Assembly (NCBI GenBank): GCA_902775355.1
Contig: CACYLY010000001.1
Location: forward strand, 36,119 to 100,118
Reading direction: 5' to 3'
Length of the DNA stretch: 64,000 nt
Origin: Oscillospiraceae bacterium
Lineage (GTDB): Bacteria > Bacillota > Clostridia > Oscillospirales > Oscillospiraceae
Part shown: in pieces, positions 26,141 to 34,976 of the stretch
How positions within the stretch are numbered: position 1 is the stretch's first letter
Layout of the letters: the number at the start of each line of letters is the position of its first letter
Made by a program: the position numbers and the translations under genes
The notes under the pieces: generated by a model
Database searches by the model: none
Told to the model about the DNA's origin: nothing
The model's input: only the letters and a program-made list of their open reading frames with translations

Positions 26141-27322
26141 ATGAGAACTGGCTTGACGGTTCAGCGCGACCAGGACAACTTTAAACTCTTTGATCTGCTG
26201 CTGATCGTGGGCTTGACCCTGGCGCCGATGACCGGCTTTCGCGTCTGGCGCGTGGGCCCGGCGGAGATCCTGTGCCTGCTCTGGGGGATCCGCTCGCTGC
26301 TGAAGTGGCGCTTCCGCAAGAGCGACACCCTGTCGTTCTTTGCGGTGTTTTTGATCACCCTGGCTTTGGGTTTTGTCATCTGCACCTTTGTCGCCCCGAG
26401 CGAGACCTCCCTGACCGGACTTCTGACCTGGCTGTACCTGGCGATCATCGCCATGAGCCTGTACGAAGGCCTCTCCAAGAGATCGCTGTATTACGTGGAG
26501 AAGCTTCTCCGGATCTATTCCACAACGGCGATCCTCTGGTTCCTGTTCCTGTATGGATACGGCCGTCTGGTCAGCAAGACCTTCCTGGGCGCCCCGCTGT
26601 GGTACTATTCCCGCTTTTCCGGCGGCGCGACCAATCCCCACCAGGTCGCGGTCATGCTCTGCGGCCTGAGCTTTGTCTATGTCCGGCAGATTCTGAACCG
26701 CCGCAGAGTGCTCTTGAACCTGCTCTTTACGGCCGCTTCGGTTTTCCTGCTGCTGAAGACCTCCTCCTCCACCGGGATCCTGGCCTTTTTTACCGGCGCG
26801 CTGATCTGCATCTACCTCCTCGCCATCCATGCGTTTCCGCGCAGCAAGGCTCAGGTGGCCATCTTGATGACCCTGGGCATCCTCCTGATCGGACTGTTCG
26901 TCTACAGCTTTGTTTTCGATCGCTTTATGAAATGGGTCGCCAGCGACTCCAACGGTCTGGGCAGACTGAGGATCTTTGCTTCCTTCCCCGAGACCTTTGC
27001 CAAGAGCCCCATCGTGGGCCTGGGACCGGGTACCCATGGCGAAAACGGCTATATCGAGTTTCACAACACCTATCTGGAGATCGCCGCCGCCTCCGGCATC
27101 GTGGGTTTCGCGGCTTTTACGCTGTATACCGTACGGATTTTCAAAAAGGTCCTGCGGGGGGACTGGCGGCTCTTCCCGATCCTTGTCGCCATGTATGCAT
27201 ACGGCCTGGCGGGTTTTGCCATGCGGCGTCTGGTGTACTGGGGCGTTCTCGTTTTCTCGATCGTGATCGCGGAGAAGAGGCTTGCGCTGATGGAACAGGA
27301 TCCCGGCGGCGGGGAGCTGTGA
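26141..27322 (+). CDS. O-antigen ligase/Wzy-like polymerase
   Basis: An integral membrane protein of 393 residues with about ten hydrophobic segments. It matches the O-antigen ligase/polymerase (Wzy_C) superfamily: a large outer loop ends with LGPGTHGENGYIEFHNTYLE, where the HNTYLE motif is diagnostic. It would join lipid-linked repeat units on the outer face of the membrane. It starts one base after the previous stop, with GAGG ahead of ATG. It is the only such polymerase candidate in the window, so it probably polymerises the repeat unit made by its neighbours. Confidence 0.85.
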   Translation: MRTGLTVQRDQDNFKLFDLLLIVGLTLAPMTGFRVWRVGPAEILCLLWGIRSLLKWRFRKSDTLSFFAVFLITLALGFVICTFVAPSETSLTGLLTWLYLAIIAMSLYEGLSKRSLYYVEKLLRIYSTTAILWFLFLYGYGRLVSKTFLGAPLWYYSRFSGGATNPHQVAVMLCGLSFVYVRQILNRRRVLLNLLFTAASVFLLLKTSSSTGILAFFTGALICIYLLAIHAFPRSKAQVAILMTLGILLIGLFVYSFVFDRFMKWVASDSNGLGRLRIFASFPETFAKSPIVGLGPGTHGENGYIEFHNTYLEIAAASGIVGFAAFTLYTVRIFKKVLRGDWRLFPILVAMYAYGLAGFAMRRLVYWGVLVFSIVIAEKRLALMEQDPGGGEL

Positions 27323-27365
27323 AGCGGACCCGGGAAACCGGAAGAAAGAGAACGAAGGTGAAAAC

Positions 27366-27875
27366 ATGATCGAACTGCATACTCCGATTTCCGATGAGGA
27401 TATCCGCGGCCTCCGGGTAGGGGACACCGTGAGCATCTCCGGCTGGATCCTCTGCGGCAGGGACGCGGTGCTGCCGAAGCTCCTGGCCATGATCGAGGAC
27501 GGCAGGCTGGACGAGCTGGGCGTGGATCTGCGGGGCCAGGTGATCTTCCACACGGCGGTGAGCCCGGCCGGGGTTGGCCCCACCTCCTCCAATAAGCTGG
27601 AGATCGAGAGCTCCATCGCCCCGCTGAGCAAGGCGGGGATCCGGCTCCACCTGGGAAAAGGAGAGCTGCACCCGGAGACGGTCCGGGCCCTGGACGAATA
27701 TGGGGCCGTATACGCCGTCATCCCGCCGGTCACGGCGCTGCTGGGCGCCAAAACCGGCGAGACCCGGGTCCTGGCCTTCCCGGAGCTGGGCATGGAGGCG
27801 CTGCATCTGATCCGGGCGGACCGGTATCCGGCCATCATCGGCGCGGCCCACGGGAGGAGCATCTATGAAAAATGA
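27366..27875 (+). CDS. Fumarase/tartrate dehydratase-like beta subunit
   Basis: A 169-residue protein of the class I fumarate hydratase C-terminal (FumA/TtdB) family. Family segments visible are LRVGDTVSISGWILCGRDAV near the N-terminus, VIFHTAVSPAG, GPTSSNKLEI and the C-terminal FPELGMEALHLIRADRYPA. It normally pairs with an alpha subunit carrying an iron-sulfur cluster to hydrate or dehydrate dicarboxylic acids, and the next gene overlaps it by 11 bases and encodes that subunit. The order beta before alpha is the reverse of the common order. Usual substrates in the family are fumarate/malate, tartrate or 2-methylmalate-like acids; which one applies is unknown. Confidence 0.85.
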   Translation: MIELHTPISDEDIRGLRVGDTVSISGWILCGRDAVLPKLLAMIEDGRLDELGVDLRGQVIFHTAVSPAGVGPTSSNKLEIESSIAPLSKAGIRLHLGKGELHPETVRALDEYGAVYAVIPPVTALLGAKTGETRVLAFPELGMEALHLIRADRYPAIIGAAHGRSIYEK

Positions 27876-28719
27876 CATTGCCAGCCTGGTGCGGGACACG
27901 CTGGTGGAAGCGGGCTCCACTTTCCGGGCGGATAAAAAGGAAGCTTACCGTAAAGCGATAGAGAACGAGCGCAGCGACCGGGCCAAATGGGTCCTGCAAA
28001 CCATTCTGGAAAACGCGGAGGCCGCGGAAGAGAACCGCGGCCCTCTCTGTGACGACACCGGCATCCCGCACCTGCTGCTGGAGCTGGGACCGGAGCGGGC
28101 CCTGACCGGGCGCATGCTGGAGCAGATCCGGGAGGGCGTGCGGCAGGGGCTGCGGAAGCTGCCGGGCCGCCCCATGGGCATCCTGGGGGACGACTGCCGG
28201 CGGATCGACCAGTCCGGCGGCCTGGACCCGGACCCGGCGGGGGTCGAGCCCGCGCCGATCCTGATCCGAAACTGCGAGGAGGACGTGCTTCGCCTGCACA
28301 TCCTGATGTTCGGCGGCGGCCCTGCCATCCGGGCAAAGACCTATCGGGTGTTCCACAAGCACGACACCCGGGTGGTGTTGGATGAGATCGTCAAGTGGGC
28401 GACGGAGGGCGTGGCTCAGCTGGGCTGCTCTCCCTGCACCCTGGGCGTGGGCATAGGCCGCAGCCACTACGAGGCGGCCTCTCTGATGCTGCAGGCTCTG
28501 GTTGACGGGAAGTACGGCGTCCAGAGCGACATGGAGCGGGAGATCACCAAAAGAGTCAACGAATCCAACATCGGCCCCCTGGGGCTGCGGGGCGACACCA
28601 GCGTGATCGCCACCTTCCTGAAGGTCGGCCCCCAGCGGGCCTCCGGCGTGCGCATCGTCTGCGTTCGCCCCTGCTGCTGCTTTGAGCCGCGGATCGCCAC
28701 GGTAGACTTGGGAGAATGA
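27865..28719 (+). CDS. Fumarase/tartrate dehydratase-like alpha subunit
   Basis: A 284-residue homologue of the class I fumarase N-terminal (TtdA) domain, which holds a [4Fe-4S] cluster. The first ligand Cys is in PLCDDTG (about residues 60-66), the second in QLGCSPCTLGVGIG (about 190), and a possible third in VRPCCCFEP near the C-terminus. The usual GGGSEN segment reads FGGGPAIRAKT here, a clear departure. It is translationally coupled to the beta subunit and lies inside a polysaccharide operon, so it probably makes or removes a special hydroxy acid rather than serving the TCA cycle. The next gene begins at its stop codon. Confidence 0.83.
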   Translation: MKNDIASLVRDTLVEAGSTFRADKKEAYRKAIENERSDRAKWVLQTILENAEAAEENRGPLCDDTGIPHLLLELGPERALTGRMLEQIREGVRQGLRKLPGRPMGILGDDCRRIDQSGGLDPDPAGVEPAPILIRNCEEDVLRLHILMFGGGPAIRAKTYRVFHKHDTRVVLDEIVKWATEGVAQLGCSPCTLGVGIGRSHYEAASLMLQALVDGKYGVQSDMEREITKRVNESNIGPLGLRGDTSVIATFLKVGPQRASGVRIVCVRPCCCFEPRIATVDLGE

Positions 28720-28721
28720 GG

Positions 28722-29363
28722 ATGGAAAAACATAAGGTAAAGGGCCCTTACGAGGCTTTCATCAAGCGATTTCTGGACATTTTGATCTCTCTGCTGGTCA
28801 TCGTTTTGTTCTGCTGGCTGCATCTGATCCTGGCGATCATCGTGCGGCTCAACCTGGGCTCGCCGGTCCTGTTCACCCAGGATCGCCCTGGGAAAAACGG
28901 CAAGATCTTCAAGATGTACAAGTTCCGCTCCATGAGCGACAAGCGGGACGAGAACGGCGATCTGCTGCCGGACAAGCAGCGGCTCAACAAGTTCGGACGC
29001 ATCCTGCGCTCCACCAGCCTGGACGAGCTGCCGGAATTTTTCAACATCCTGAAGGGCGACATGAGCTTTGTCGGCCCCCGGCCCCTGCTGGTCAAGTATC
29101 TGGAGTACTACAACCGCTTTGAGATGCGCCGGCATGAGGTGCGCCCGGGCCTGACGGGCCTGGCTCAGGTCAGCGGCAGAGCCGCCCTGAGCTGGAAGGA
29201 GAAATTTGAGAAAGACGTGGAATACGTGGATCACGTCACCTTCTGGATGGACCTGAAGATCGTCCTTCTGACGGTCAAGAAGGTCTTCGTGCGCGAAGGC
29301 ATCGAATTCAAGCACGGCAACCAGCCGATCAAGGAATACTTCAAGACTCACGACAGGGACTGA
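28722..29363 (+). CDS. Undecaprenyl-phosphate sugar-1-phosphate transferase, PglC/WcaJ type
   Basis: A 213-residue bacterial sugar transferase that starts repeat-unit synthesis by moving a sugar-1-phosphate onto undecaprenyl phosphate. It has one N-terminal hydrophobic segment (re-entrant helix, about 14-38) and the family motifs SPVLFTQDRPGKNG, MYKFRSM, TSLDELPEF (catalytic Asp-Glu), GDMSFVGPRP and RPGLTGLAQVSGR. The short, single-helix form matches PglC-like monotopic enzymes. ATG 28722 has GGGAG at a good distance; ATG 28716, overlapping the previous stop, would leave almost no spacing. Confidence 0.93.
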   Translation: MEKHKVKGPYEAFIKRFLDILISLLVIVLFCWLHLILAIIVRLNLGSPVLFTQDRPGKNGKIFKMYKFRSMSDKRDENGDLLPDKQRLNKFGRILRSTSLDELPEFFNILKGDMSFVGPRPLLVKYLEYYNRFEMRRHEVRPGLTGLAQVSGRAALSWKEKFEKDVEYVDHVTFWMDLKIVLLTVKKVFVREGIEFKHGNQPIKEYFKTHDRD

Positions 29364-29379
29364 ACAACGGGGGATTGGC

Positions 29380-30348
29380 GTGAAAACGATCCTTTTTACA
29401 AACAAATATTCCGGCCGGCCGCTGGAAATCCTTGAGGGAGAGCTCCCGGAGGGCTTTCGCGCGGCTTTTCTTCCCGCGCAGACCCAGGAGGCTCTTCAGA
29501 ACGAGATCGCCGGAGCGGAGTATCTGCTGGCCGGCGGCCGCCTGAAGATCACGAGGGAGGCCCTGGACCAAGCGGGGTCCCTTCGGATGATCCAGCGCTC
29601 CGGCGTGGGCCTGGACGCGCTGGATCTGGACGCGATCCGGGAGAAAGGGCTTCCCCTCTATGTCAATCAGGGCGTCAATGCCGAGAGCGTGGCGGAGCAC
29701 GCGCTGCTGCTGATCCTCGCCTCCCTGCGGAGACTGCCGGAGATCGACCGCAACACGAAAAACGGGATCTGGAAGAAGCAGGAGCAGGGAGTCCGCACGG
29801 AGGAGCTGAAAGGCAAAACCGTGGGGATCGTGGGGATGGGGCACATCGCCCGCATCCTGGCGGAGCTGCTGCGGCCCTTCGGCGTGAAGCTCCTGTACTG
29901 GAACCGCTCCCGGGCCGAGGAGGATTTTGAACAGCGCTTCGGCCTGCGGTATGTGGGCCTGGAGGAGCTTCTGGAGAGCTCGGACGTCGTCACACTGCAC
30001 TGCGCCCTGGCGCCGGAGACCCGGCACCTGATCCGGGAGGAGACCATCGCGCGGATGAAGCCGGGGGCGATCCTGGTGAACACGGCCCGGGGCGGCCTGG
30101 TGGATACCGCTGCTCTTGCCGGCGCGCTGCGGAACGGGAAACTGTCCTTCGCGGCGCTGGACGTCCATGAGCAGGAGCCCATCCCGGCGGACTATGTTTT
30201 GAAAGAGCTGGACAATGTGATCCTCACTCCCCATGTCGCCGGGGTCACGGCGGATTCCTTCCGGGCCATGATGCACGAGGCCTTTCGGAATATCCGCTGC
30301 TTTGAAGAGGGACGCCTGGAGGAGATCGAGGCGTATCGCTATCAATAG
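29380..30348 (+). CDS. D-2-hydroxyacid dehydrogenase (NAD-dependent)
   Basis: A 322-residue D-isomer-specific 2-hydroxyacid dehydrogenase. The NAD-binding motif GIVGMGHIARILAELL is at about 148-163. The catalytic Arg lies in NTARGGLVD, the Glu in HEQEPIP and the His in LTPHVAGVT. It reduces a 2-oxo acid to a D-2-hydroxy acid or the reverse, in the cytoplasm. The start is GTG preceded by GGGGG. It belongs to a small metabolic cassette between the fumarase-like subunits and an MmgE/PrpD gene. The substrate cannot be deduced; members act on phosphoglycerate, glycerate, lactate and others. Confidence 0.9.
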   Translation: MKTILFTNKYSGRPLEILEGELPEGFRAAFLPAQTQEALQNEIAGAEYLLAGGRLKITREALDQAGSLRMIQRSGVGLDALDLDAIREKGLPLYVNQGVNAESVAEHALLLILASLRRLPEIDRNTKNGIWKKQEQGVRTEELKGKTVGIVGMGHIARILAELLRPFGVKLLYWNRSRAEEDFEQRFGLRYVGLEELLESSDVVTLHCALAPETRHLIREETIARMKPGAILVNTARGGLVDTAALAGALRNGKLSFAALDVHEQEPIPADYVLKELDNVILTPHVAGVTADSFRAMMHEAFRNIRCFEEGRLEEIEAYRYQ

Positions 30349-30362
30349 GGACGGGAGAGACG

Positions 30363-31604
30363 ATGCAGAACATCACGGAGGCCTTTGCGGATTATCTGTT
30401 TGACAAGGCCGGGCGGATCCCCGGGCCGATCCTAGAGCGGGCGGAGGCCTGCCTGCAGGACACCCTTTCCGTCACCCTGGCCGGGGCCGCCAAAAATCGA
30501 AAACGCTGGGAACCCCTGCTGAAGAGTCTCCCACGGGGCACCGCCGAGCTGGTGGGCTATCCGGAGACCACGGACGGCAAGACCGCGGCCCTGATCAACG
30601 GCTTCAACGCCCACGCCCTGGAGCTGGACGACGGGCAGCGCTTTGCCATGATCCATCTGGGCGCTTCGATCGTCTCCGCGATCCGGGCGGCCGGCGCGGC
30701 TTCCGGGGAGCGGGTACTGACCGGCATCGTGATGGGCTATGAGGCGGCCTGCCGTGCGGCCATCGCCATGCAGCCCTCCCACAAGAACCGGGGCTTTCAC
30801 GCGGCCGGGACCTGTGGGACCATCGGCGCGGCGGTGGGCGCGGCCTTTGCTTTGGGCCTGGATCGGAGGCAGATGAAGCGGGTGCTGAGCTGCGCGGCGG
30901 GCAGCGCCGCCGGCATGCTGGAGATGCAGGAGCAGGAGTCTGAGCTGAAGCCCTACAACGTGGGGCGGGCGGCGATGGACGGCCTCGCCGCCGCGGAGAT
31001 GGGCCTCGTCGATTTCGAGACGCCGGCGGACATGCTGGGCGGCGAGAGGGGCTTTTTCCGCAGCTTTGCCGACCAGTACGCGCCGGAAAAACTGACGGAG
31101 AAAACAGAGTATTTTGAGATCGAAAGGATCTATGTGAAGCCCTACGCCTCCTGCCGGCACAGCCACTCCGCCGTAGAGGCGGCCATCCGCCTGCATGAGG
31201 GCCTGGAGCCGGAGCGGATCGAGAGCGTTCTGGTCCGGACCTACAGGCTGGGCGTAAAGGGCCACGACCATACGGAGATCCGGGGGATCGCCTCGGCCAA
31301 GCTCAGCACCCCCTACGCCGTGGCGGCGGGGCTGCTGCTGGGCCGGGCGGATCTGACGGCCTTTGAACCGCTGGACGAGGGCGTGCTGAAGCTGGCGAAG
31401 AAGGTCAGCGTTGCGGAGGACCCGGAGCTGACGAGGGAGAGTCCGCAAAAGCGCGTTGCCGTCGTCACCGTCACATTACGGGACGGGACGAGCCGCAGCG
31501 CGCGGGTGGATTACGCCAAGGGCGACCCGGAAAACCCAATGAGCCCGGAAGAAATGGAAGAAAAGAGAAAACTGCTCTCCGCCTATGCGGCGAGCTGCCG
31601 ATAA
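30363..31604 (+). CDS. MmgE/PrpD-family protein
   Basis: A 413-residue protein of the family that includes 2-methylcitrate dehydratase PrpD and cis-aconitate decarboxylase. Characteristic parts are NGFNAHALELDDGQR (about 80-94), GFHAAGTCGTIGAAVGAAFA, ALGLDRRQMKRVLSCA and KPYASCRHSHSAVEAAI (about 260-276). These enzymes eliminate water or CO2 from tricarboxylic or related acids without a metal cluster. With the fumarase-like pair and the 2-hydroxyacid dehydrogenase it forms an acid-modifying cassette. GGGAGAGACG precedes the ATG. Substrate unknown. Confidence 0.88.
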   Translation: MQNITEAFADYLFDKAGRIPGPILERAEACLQDTLSVTLAGAAKNRKRWEPLLKSLPRGTAELVGYPETTDGKTAALINGFNAHALELDDGQRFAMIHLGASIVSAIRAAGAASGERVLTGIVMGYEAACRAAIAMQPSHKNRGFHAAGTCGTIGAAVGAAFALGLDRRQMKRVLSCAAGSAAGMLEMQEQESELKPYNVGRAAMDGLAAAEMGLVDFETPADMLGGERGFFRSFADQYAPEKLTEKTEYFEIERIYVKPYASCRHSHSAVEAAIRLHEGLEPERIESVLVRTYRLGVKGHDHTEIRGIASAKLSTPYAVAAGLLLGRADLTAFEPLDEGVLKLAKKVSVAEDPELTRESPQKRVAVVTVTLRDGTSRSARVDYAKGDPENPMSPEEMEEKRKLLSAYAASCR

Positions 31605-31654
31605 AAATGGAGCCTTTGACAAGGGAACAGGGACTTTCAAGGAGGAAGAGAACG

Positions 31655-32557
31655 ATGAACAGCATGGACAAAACGAGAGAATTTCTGAGATCGATCGGCC
31701 TGCCCGGCGGCGACGCCTATGATCTGCCGACCTCGAACAAGCGTTTCAAGGACGGCGGACAGTACCGCTTTGAGGTCCCCGGCATCCAGGGACCCAAGGT
31801 GATGCAGGCCCTGCTGGAGGCCATGGACGGCTACGGCCTCTATCTGCATCGCGTGACCCAGACCCAGGGCATCATGCGCCTGACCGATCAGGAGATCGGC
31901 AAAATGGTGGAGCTGGCCCACAAGTGGGAGACGGACCTGATCCTGGCCATCGGCCCCCGGGCCACCACCGACACCTCCGCCTCCGTCAACACCGAGGAGG
32001 GCGTGCGCATGGGCTACCGCCTCCGGGGGCAGGAGCAGATCGTGCGCGCCATCGAGGACGTAAAGCGTGCTGCACGTTTGGGCTGCCGGGGCTTTTTGGT
32101 CTATGACGAGGGCTGCCTGTGGGCCCTGAACGAGATGCGCAAGGCCGGGGAGATTCCCGAGGACAGCCATTTCAAGGTTTCCGCCCACGCCGGACACGGC
32201 AACCCCTGCTCGGCCAAGCTGCTGGAGAGCATCGGCGCGGACTCTGTGAACCCGGTGCGGGACATTCAGCTGCAGATGATGGCGGCCATGCGCCAGGCCA
32301 TCGACATCCCCCTGGATCTGCACACGGAAAACCCCAAGTCTACCGGCGGCTTCATCCGTCACTACGAGGTGCCGGAGATGGTCCGCGTGGCCGCGCCCAT
32401 CTATCTGAAGACCGGCGGCTCCGTGGCCCAGACCCACAGCTGGGACAGCTCGGAAGACGACGCCCGCAAGCGGGCCAAGCAGTGCGCGCTGGTCAAGCGC
32501 ATGCTGGACGAGTATTATCCCGAGGCCGTGTGGAGCCCCAAGGGCAGCCTGGTGTGA
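31655..32557 (+). CDS. TIM-barrel protein, U32 peptidase-like annotation family
   Basis: A 300-residue cytoplasmic protein. Segments such as DLPTSNKRFKDGGQYRFEVP, GYGLYLHRVTQTQGIMRLTD and ILAIGPRATTDTSA recall a family that databases often label U32 peptidase. Repeating alpha/beta units with YDEGCLWALNEM, VSAHAGHGNPCSAKLL and PLDLHTENPKSTGGF suggest a TIM barrel. The His residues in SAHAGHGN and DLHTEN could bind metal. I do not know an experimentally defined function. GGAGGAAGAG lies just before ATG 31655. Its place after MmgE/PrpD suggests it belongs to the same acid-modifying cassette. Confidence 0.65.
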   Translation: MNSMDKTREFLRSIGLPGGDAYDLPTSNKRFKDGGQYRFEVPGIQGPKVMQALLEAMDGYGLYLHRVTQTQGIMRLTDQEIGKMVELAHKWETDLILAIGPRATTDTSASVNTEEGVRMGYRLRGQEQIVRAIEDVKRAARLGCRGFLVYDEGCLWALNEMRKAGEIPEDSHFKVSAHAGHGNPCSAKLLESIGADSVNPVRDIQLQMMAAMRQAIDIPLDLHTENPKSTGGFIRHYEVPEMVRVAAPIYLKTGGSVAQTHSWDSSEDDARKRAKQCALVKRMLDEYYPEAVWSPKGSLV

Positions 32558-32591
32558 GGCTGCAATCCATATACAGCAAACGGAGGACGAC

Positions 32592-33806
32592 ATGAAGAAA
32601 GCACTGGTGCTGGCAGGCGGAATCGCCCAGGTAGCCCTGATCGAGGAGCTGAAAAGGAGAGGCTACAGGACGCTGCTTGCGGATATGAACCCTGCATGTG
32701 TGGCCGCAGGCGTGTGCGATGAGTTCTGCCCGGTGTCCGCCATGGACGTGGAGGGCCTCAAGCAGTTGGTCCGGGAGCGGGAAATCGACATGGTCCTGAC
32801 GGCCTGCGCGGATCAGATCCTGGTGGCGGAAGTCGAGGTATGCCAGGCTCTCGGGCTGCGCACCTATCTGGATCTTGACACCACGCGCAAGGTTTCTGAC
32901 AAGCACTACATGAAGGACGTCTTCCTCCAAAACGGGATTCCCACCTCCAGGTATGCCGTGCTGGACCGCTTTGAAGACGAGAAGCTGACCGGCCTGAGCT
33001 TCCCCCTGGTGGTGAAGCCGGTTGACGCATACAGCGCAAGAGGCGTCAGAAAGTGCAGTAACCGGGAGGAAGTGCAGAAATTCCTGGCGGAAGCCATTCA
33101 AATCAGCCGCAGCAAGACGGCGGTTGTCGAAGAATTCGTGGACGGCCGGGAGCTGACGGTCGAAGCCTTTGTGTGCCGGGGAAAGGCGACGGTGCTTTGC
33201 ATCGGGAGCAAGCAGAAGCTCAAGGACGGCGGTTTTGTCCTGTCAGGCAGCCTCTACCCGGCAGACCTTTCCCGGGAGCTGAGGGAGGAGATCGGGCAGA
33301 CGACCCAAAAGATCGCGGACGCGTTCCATCTGAAAGATTCTCCGATCAATATCAACATGATCACCGACGGGAGCCACGCCTACGTGCTGGAGTTCTGTGC
33401 CCGGACCGGCGGCTTCGTGAAGTACGAGATCACCCGGATCATGTCCGGCTTTGACCCCATCAAGGCCATCGTGGACCTGCATGAGGGGATCCTGCCGGAG
33501 ATCGGAGAGCTGAAGGCGGAAAACCGCTATCTCATGACCTGCTACCTGTACTGCAGCGATGGGGTGCTGGATCGTTACGCCGGCTTTGAGGAAATGCACG
33601 AGCAGGGGATCATCTCCCGCTACTACCTGGTCCGGAAGCCGGGACACCGCTTCAAGAGCATCGACAGCAACGGCGACAGAGCGGCGGGCTTCTTCGTGCA
33701 GGACGACGACTACGACAGGCTGCTGCAGAAGTACGATACAGCGCTGAAGAATCTGAAGGTCCTGGACAAGGACGGGAGAAACCTCGTGCGCATGGATTTG
33801 ATATGA
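32592..33806 (+). CDS. ATP-grasp ligase, carbamoyl-phosphate synthase-like
   Basis: A 404-residue ATP-grasp enzyme of the CarB/PurK/amino-acid ligase type. It has a pre-ATP-grasp Rossmann-like domain starting KALVLAGGIAQVALIEEL, the segment SDKHYMKDVFLQNGIPTSRY at about 99-118, FPLVVKPVDAYSARGVRKC (nucleotide-binding Lys and glycine loop, about 138-156), EEFVDGRELTVEAF, and the metal-binding VLEFCARTGGF. It should join a carboxylic acid to an amine or other nucleophile through an acyl phosphate. It is the first of seven consecutive ATP-grasp genes and differs from the other six in class. The order suggests it starts an assembly step; the substrate is unknown. Confidence 0.85.
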   Translation: MKKALVLAGGIAQVALIEELKRRGYRTLLADMNPACVAAGVCDEFCPVSAMDVEGLKQLVREREIDMVLTACADQILVAEVEVCQALGLRTYLDLDTTRKVSDKHYMKDVFLQNGIPTSRYAVLDRFEDEKLTGLSFPLVVKPVDAYSARGVRKCSNREEVQKFLAEAIQISRSKTAVVEEFVDGRELTVEAFVCRGKATVLCIGSKQKLKDGGFVLSGSLYPADLSRELREEIGQTTQKIADAFHLKDSPININMITDGSHAYVLEFCARTGGFVKYEITRIMSGFDPIKAIVDLHEGILPEIGELKAENRYLMTCYLYCSDGVLDRYAGFEEMHEQGIISRYYLVRKPGHRFKSIDSNGDRAAGFFVQDDDYDRLLQKYDTALKNLKVLDKDGRNLVRMDLI

Positions 33807-33822
33807 GGCAGGGGGACGGGCT

Positions 33823-34944
33823 ATGAAGATCAGCATCACCAATGACAGCGCCGAAATGATCCGCATGGCAAAGGAGATCGCTGCGGAAAAAAGCGCCTAC
33901 TACAGCGTCCAGACCCTGGGACGCATCCGGGACCAGGTCAGGCTGCGCCTGCCGGATCGGAGCGAGGCGGAAATCGAAGACGCCCTCTATCGGACCATCT
34001 ATTTCTACTGGGCCTACGGCTGCGACGTGGACGAATATTTCTATTACCACTTCGCCGAAAAGGACCACGACGAGATCAAGAAATACGTTACGAAAAGAGA
34101 AAAGGTCATCTACACAAACCTGCTGAACAGGATTGACGACGCCCACTTTCTCCAGAACAAGTACGAGACCTATCAGCTGTTCCGGGACGCGTATAAGAGA
34201 GATATGATCCTCTGCGACGGCGAAGACTGCGAGGATGCGTTCCTGCGGTTTGTCAAAAAGCATCCGGTGTTTGTCGTCAAGGCGCTGCACCTGGGCGGCG
34301 GACAGGGGATCCACAAGGACGACGTGATCGGCCTGACGGAGGAGGAGATCAGAGAAAAGTTCCGTTCTCTTCTGACGGAGGTCTCCATCATCAACGGTCA
34401 GATGAACTCCTGGGGGAGCAAAAGCGGCTTTGCCGTGGAAGAGCTGATCCTGCAGGGAGAAGAGATCGGCAGGCTGCATCCCCAGTCCGTCAACGTCGTC
34501 CGGATGCCCACGCTGCTGATCGACGGGGAGATCCGCGTCTATCAGCCCTGGCTGAAGATCGGCTGCGGCGACAGCTTTGTGGATAACGGCCACACCGGCG
34601 GCCTGATGGCGGGCATCGACGTCAAAACCGGCGTCGTGGACACGCCGGGCTATTCCGAGCTTCCCGCGATGTATGAATACCACCCGGATACGGAGCTGCG
34701 GATCCCCGGAACGCGCATCCCCGCGTGGGAGGAGCTGGTCGACACGGTGAAGGCCCTTTCCTCCAGGCTTCCGAGCATTCGATACATCTCCTGGGACATG
34801 GCCTGGACCGACAAGGGCTGGGCCGTGATGGAGGGCAATTTCCGGGGCGCTTTCATGTGGCAGTTTTTCCGCCAAAAAGGCATGAAGGCGGAATTTGAAG
34901 ACATGACCGGCCTTCGCCTGAATAAAGAATTCTGGTGGGAGTGA
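33823..34944 (+). CDS. Sugar-transfer-associated ATP-grasp protein, paralogue 1
   Basis: A 373-residue protein of the ATPgrasp_ST family. A helical N-terminal part (about 1-135) is followed by the ATP-grasp fold: VFVVKALHLGGGQGI (about 149-163), AVEELILQ, PQSVNVVRMPTLL (about 222-234), IGCGDSFVDNGHTGG, and WDMAWTDKGWAVMEGN near residue 328 with the acidic metal ligands. It ends NKEFWWE. It is most like the gene at 39958 in its N-terminal design and in its ending. The family occurs in capsule and exopolysaccharide loci; the chemistry is unproven. Confidence 0.85.
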   Translation: MKISITNDSAEMIRMAKEIAAEKSAYYSVQTLGRIRDQVRLRLPDRSEAEIEDALYRTIYFYWAYGCDVDEYFYYHFAEKDHDEIKKYVTKREKVIYTNLLNRIDDAHFLQNKYETYQLFRDAYKRDMILCDGEDCEDAFLRFVKKHPVFVVKALHLGGGQGIHKDDVIGLTEEEIREKFRSLLTEVSIINGQMNSWGSKSGFAVEELILQGEEIGRLHPQSVNVVRMPTLLIDGEIRVYQPWLKIGCGDSFVDNGHTGGLMAGIDVKTGVVDTPGYSELPAMYEYHPDTELRIPGTRIPAWEELVDTVKALSSRLPSIRYISWDMAWTDKGWAVMEGNFRGAFMWQFFRQKGMKAEFEDMTGLRLNKEFWWE

Positions 34945-34976
34945 GACCTCTCCCTGACCGGAAGGAAGGAAAAGGA

